7,780 nucleotides of DNA, from the NCBI GenBank assembly GCA_003250865.1, contig QKJH01000212.1:1-7780 (forward strand). Reading direction: 5' to 3'. The notes under the pieces are model-generated. The model saw only the letters and a program-made list of their open reading frames with translations, had not been told where the DNA came from and did no database searches. The position numbers and the translations under genes are program-made. Origin of the DNA: Alphaproteobacteria bacterium (GTDB lineage Bacteria > Pseudomonadota > Alphaproteobacteria > Micavibrionales > SZUA-601). Shown piece by piece: positions 6,218-7,780 of the stretch. How positions within the stretch are numbered: the stretch's first letter is position 1; each line of letters starts with the position of its first letter.

Positions 6218-7284
6218 TGCTTGATTTTATTCCTCAGCCTTGGCTTTCCTATGCCGAATATCTCATTTGGACATTGTTCCTGATTTTATGTGTGATTGCG
6301 CCTCTTCTATTGGCAGTGGCCTATACCACCTATCTGGAACGTAAGGTGCTCGGCCTTATTCAAATGCGTAAAGGGCCAAATGTTGTCGGGCCGTTTGGTC
6401 TGTTACAACCGCTTGCCGATGGTCTAAAACTGCTGGGAAAGGAAACGATTATTCCGTCGGGGGCGGACAAGCCTGTCTTTCTGCTGGCTCCTATCCTGAC
6501 CTTTGCTTTGGCACTTGCTTCGTGGGCGGTTATTCCCGTATCGCCGACATGGGTTCTGGCTGACATCAATGTCGGGATTTTGTATTTGTTCGCCATTTCT
6601 TCGATGGGGGTTTACGGTATCCTGATGGCGGGTTGGGCCTCTAACTCACGCTATGCTTTTTTGGGCGGGATGCGCAGCGCGGCGCAGATGGTATCGTACG
6701 AAGTATCAATGGGATTGATTATTCTGACGGTTCTATTGATGGTCGGTAGTATGAATTTAACGGATATTGTTACGGCTCCGCGTCCATGGTGGGGATGGAT
6801 TGTCTTGTTTCCCATGTTGGTTATGTTCTTTATTTCGGCTTTGGCTGAAACCAACCGTTCACCCTTTGATTTGCCCGAAGGGGAGTCAGAGCTGGCCGGC
6901 GGTTTCAACGTTGAATATTCCGCCATGACATTCGGCATGTTCTTTTTGGGTGAATATGCCAATATGATTTTAATGTCGGCTTTGACCGTTATTCTATTCC
7001 TTGGCGGATGGTTGCCGCCCTTTGGCATTGAATGGACTTTGTGGAATTGGATACCGCCGCAGCTGTGGTTTGCCGGGAAAACATTCTGCGTTTTGTTCAC
7101 CTTTGTTTGGGTGCGCGGAACAATGCCCCGTTTCCGTTATGACCAACTGATGCGTTTGGGCTGGAAAGTCTTTTTGCCGTTGTCTCTGTTCTGGGTTGTT
7201 CTGGTGGCGGGATTATTGCTTTATACAGGAGAGTTGCCGACAACAGCGACAACACTTCCTGTTTATGGGGAGGTAGCACGATGA
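6217..7284 (+). CDS. nuoH: NADH-quinone oxidoreductase subunit H (ND1 homologue)
   Basis: Integral inner-membrane subunit that joins the peripheral arm to the proton-pumping arm. With NuoB and NuoD it encloses the quinone channel. The 355 residues carry about eight hydrophobic helices, near residues 16-36, 87-107, 118-139, 160-179, 193-209, 238-265, 285-300 and 318-337. Signature motifs are YLERKVLG at 39-46, RKGPNVVGP at 51-59, and the conserved acidic loop ETNRSPFDLPEGESEL at 211-226. The latter contains Glu211, Asp218, Glu221, Glu223 and Glu225, the residues of the quinone-side loop linked to coupling. FFLGEYANM (242-250) and PRFRYDQLMRLGWK (304-317) also match. Ser215 stands where many relatives have Pro; this appears to be a tolerated variation. 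The start is fixed by AAGGAGG and TAATG coupling to nuoG, and the gene overlaps nuoI by ATGA. Confidence 0.98.
   Translation: MLDFIPQPWLSYAEYLIWTLFLILCVIAPLLLAVAYTTYLERKVLGLIQMRKGPNVVGPFGLLQPLADGLKLLGKETIIPSGADKPVFLLAPILTFALALASWAVIPVSPTWVLADINVGILYLFAISSMGVYGILMAGWASNSRYAFLGGMRSAAQMVSYEVSMGLIILTVLLMVGSMNLTDIVTAPRPWWGWIVLFPMLVMFFISALAETNRSPFDLPEGESELAGGFNVEYSAMTFGMFFLGEYANMILMSALTVILFLGGWLPPFGIEWTLWNWIPPQLWFAGKTFCVLFTFVWVRGTMPRFRYDQLMRLGWKVFLPLSLFWVVLVAGLLLYTGELPTTATTLPVYGEVAR
7267..7273 (+). promoter_or_regulatory. Ribosome binding site of nuoI
   Basis: GGGGAGG ends 7 bases before the ATG at 7281, inside the last nuoH codons. It fixes the nuoI start at the ATGA overlap. Confidence 0.8.
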
Positions 7285-7778
7285 AACGTCATCTTTCCTA
7301 TCACGCCCGTCGATTTCTTCTTGTTGATATTGTCAAGGGGATGGCTTTAACGGCCTATTACATGTTGGTTAAGCGGGCTGTAACGCTAAACTATCCCAAA
7401 CAAAAAGGGCCGATTAGCCCGCGTTTCCGCGGTGAGCACATGCTGCGTCGCTATGAAAGCGGTGAAGAGCGTTGCATTGCCTGTAAGCTGTGCGAGGCCA
7501 TTTGCCCTGCACAAGCCATTACGATTGAAGCCGAGCCGCGTCCCGAGGATGGATCGCGCCGTACAACACGCTATGACATTGATATGACCAAATGTATCTA
7601 TTGTGGCTTGTGTCAGGAAGCCTGTCCTGTGGATGCCATTGTCGAAGGACCAAATTACGAGTATGTCGGCTTTACGCATGAAGAGCTGTTGTATGACAAG
7701 AAGAAATTGCTGGATAATGCGAAAGAGTGGAATGAGAAAGCCACGGCCAATATCCACGAAGATGGAAACTATAGGTAG
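7281..7778 (+). CDS. nuoI: NADH-quinone oxidoreductase subunit I (TYKY/23 kDa, 2x[4Fe-4S])
   Basis: Ferredoxin-like subunit that carries electrons from NuoG to cluster N2 in NuoB. It holds two [4Fe-4S] clusters, N6a and N6b, bound by two CxxCxxCxxxCP motifs: Cys65, 68, 71 and 75 (CIACKLCEAIC) and Cys105, 108, 111 and 115 (CIYCGLCQEAC). In this fold the fourth Cys of each motif serves the other cluster. An N-terminal amphipathic, partly hydrophobic stretch at about residues 12-30 fits the helix that lies on the membrane near NuoH. The core (SRRTTRYDIDMTKC, VDAIVEGPNYEY) and the ending (NIHEDGNYR) are typical of alphaproteobacterial and mitochondrial proteins. The 165 residues match the family. 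The start is set by GGGGAGG and the ATGA overlap with nuoH. The TAG stop lies 2 bases before the window edge, so the gene is complete. Confidence 0.98.
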   Translation: MKRHLSYHARRFLLVDIVKGMALTAYYMLVKRAVTLNYPKQKGPISPRFRGEHMLRRYESGEERCIACKLCEAICPAQAITIEAEPRPEDGSRRTTRYDIDMTKCIYCGLCQEACPVDAIVEGPNYEYVGFTHEELLYDKKKLLDNAKEWNEKATANIHEDGNYR

Positions 7779-7780
7779 GG

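Overview
The window is a contiguous stretch of a respiratory complex I (type I NADH:quinone oxidoreductase) operon. All genes lie on the + strand in the order nuoC (5' end missing), nuoD, nuoE, nuoF, a 127-residue membrane protein of unknown function, nuoG, nuoH, nuoI. It is almost entirely coding. The only gaps between genes are 2, 6 and 17 bases, and the other junctions overlap by 1 or 4 bases. No stretch above 300 bases lacks a gene. I see no RNA gene, mobile element, CRISPR array, promoter or terminator. The operon promoter and nuoA/nuoB should lie upstream, and nuoJ-N probably downstream.

The organism is most likely an alphaproteobacterium of moderate GC content. nuoC and nuoD are separate, unlike the fused form in enterobacteria. 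NuoD, NuoF, NuoH and NuoI carry the alphaproteobacterial/mitochondrial motif versions. NuoG lacks the extra N7 cysteine set of the E. coli type. The genus cannot be fixed from this sequence. Base composition and codon use look uniform, with no sign of recent transfer.

How the parts work together: NuoF binds NADH and FMN and holds cluster N3. NuoE carries N1a. NuoG carries N1b, N4 and N5. NuoI carries N6a and N6b, passing electrons towards N2 in NuoB (outside the window). NuoC and NuoD form the hydrogenase-like connecting module, and NuoD supplies the quinone-site His and Tyr. NuoH is the membrane subunit that closes the quinone chamber and joins the peripheral arm to the proton-pumping arm. 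Every cluster ligand expected in these subunits is present, so the complex looks functional.

The one element outside the standard 14-subunit set is the four-helix membrane protein at 3729-4112, translationally coupled to nuoF and followed closely by nuoG. It is the best candidate for something undescribed. Other points for a second look are an atypical residue in the NuoF FMN loop, a diverged GTNPR-type motif in NuoG, and matching Lys-rich tails of NuoE and NuoG whose codons double as the ribosome binding sites of the next genes.
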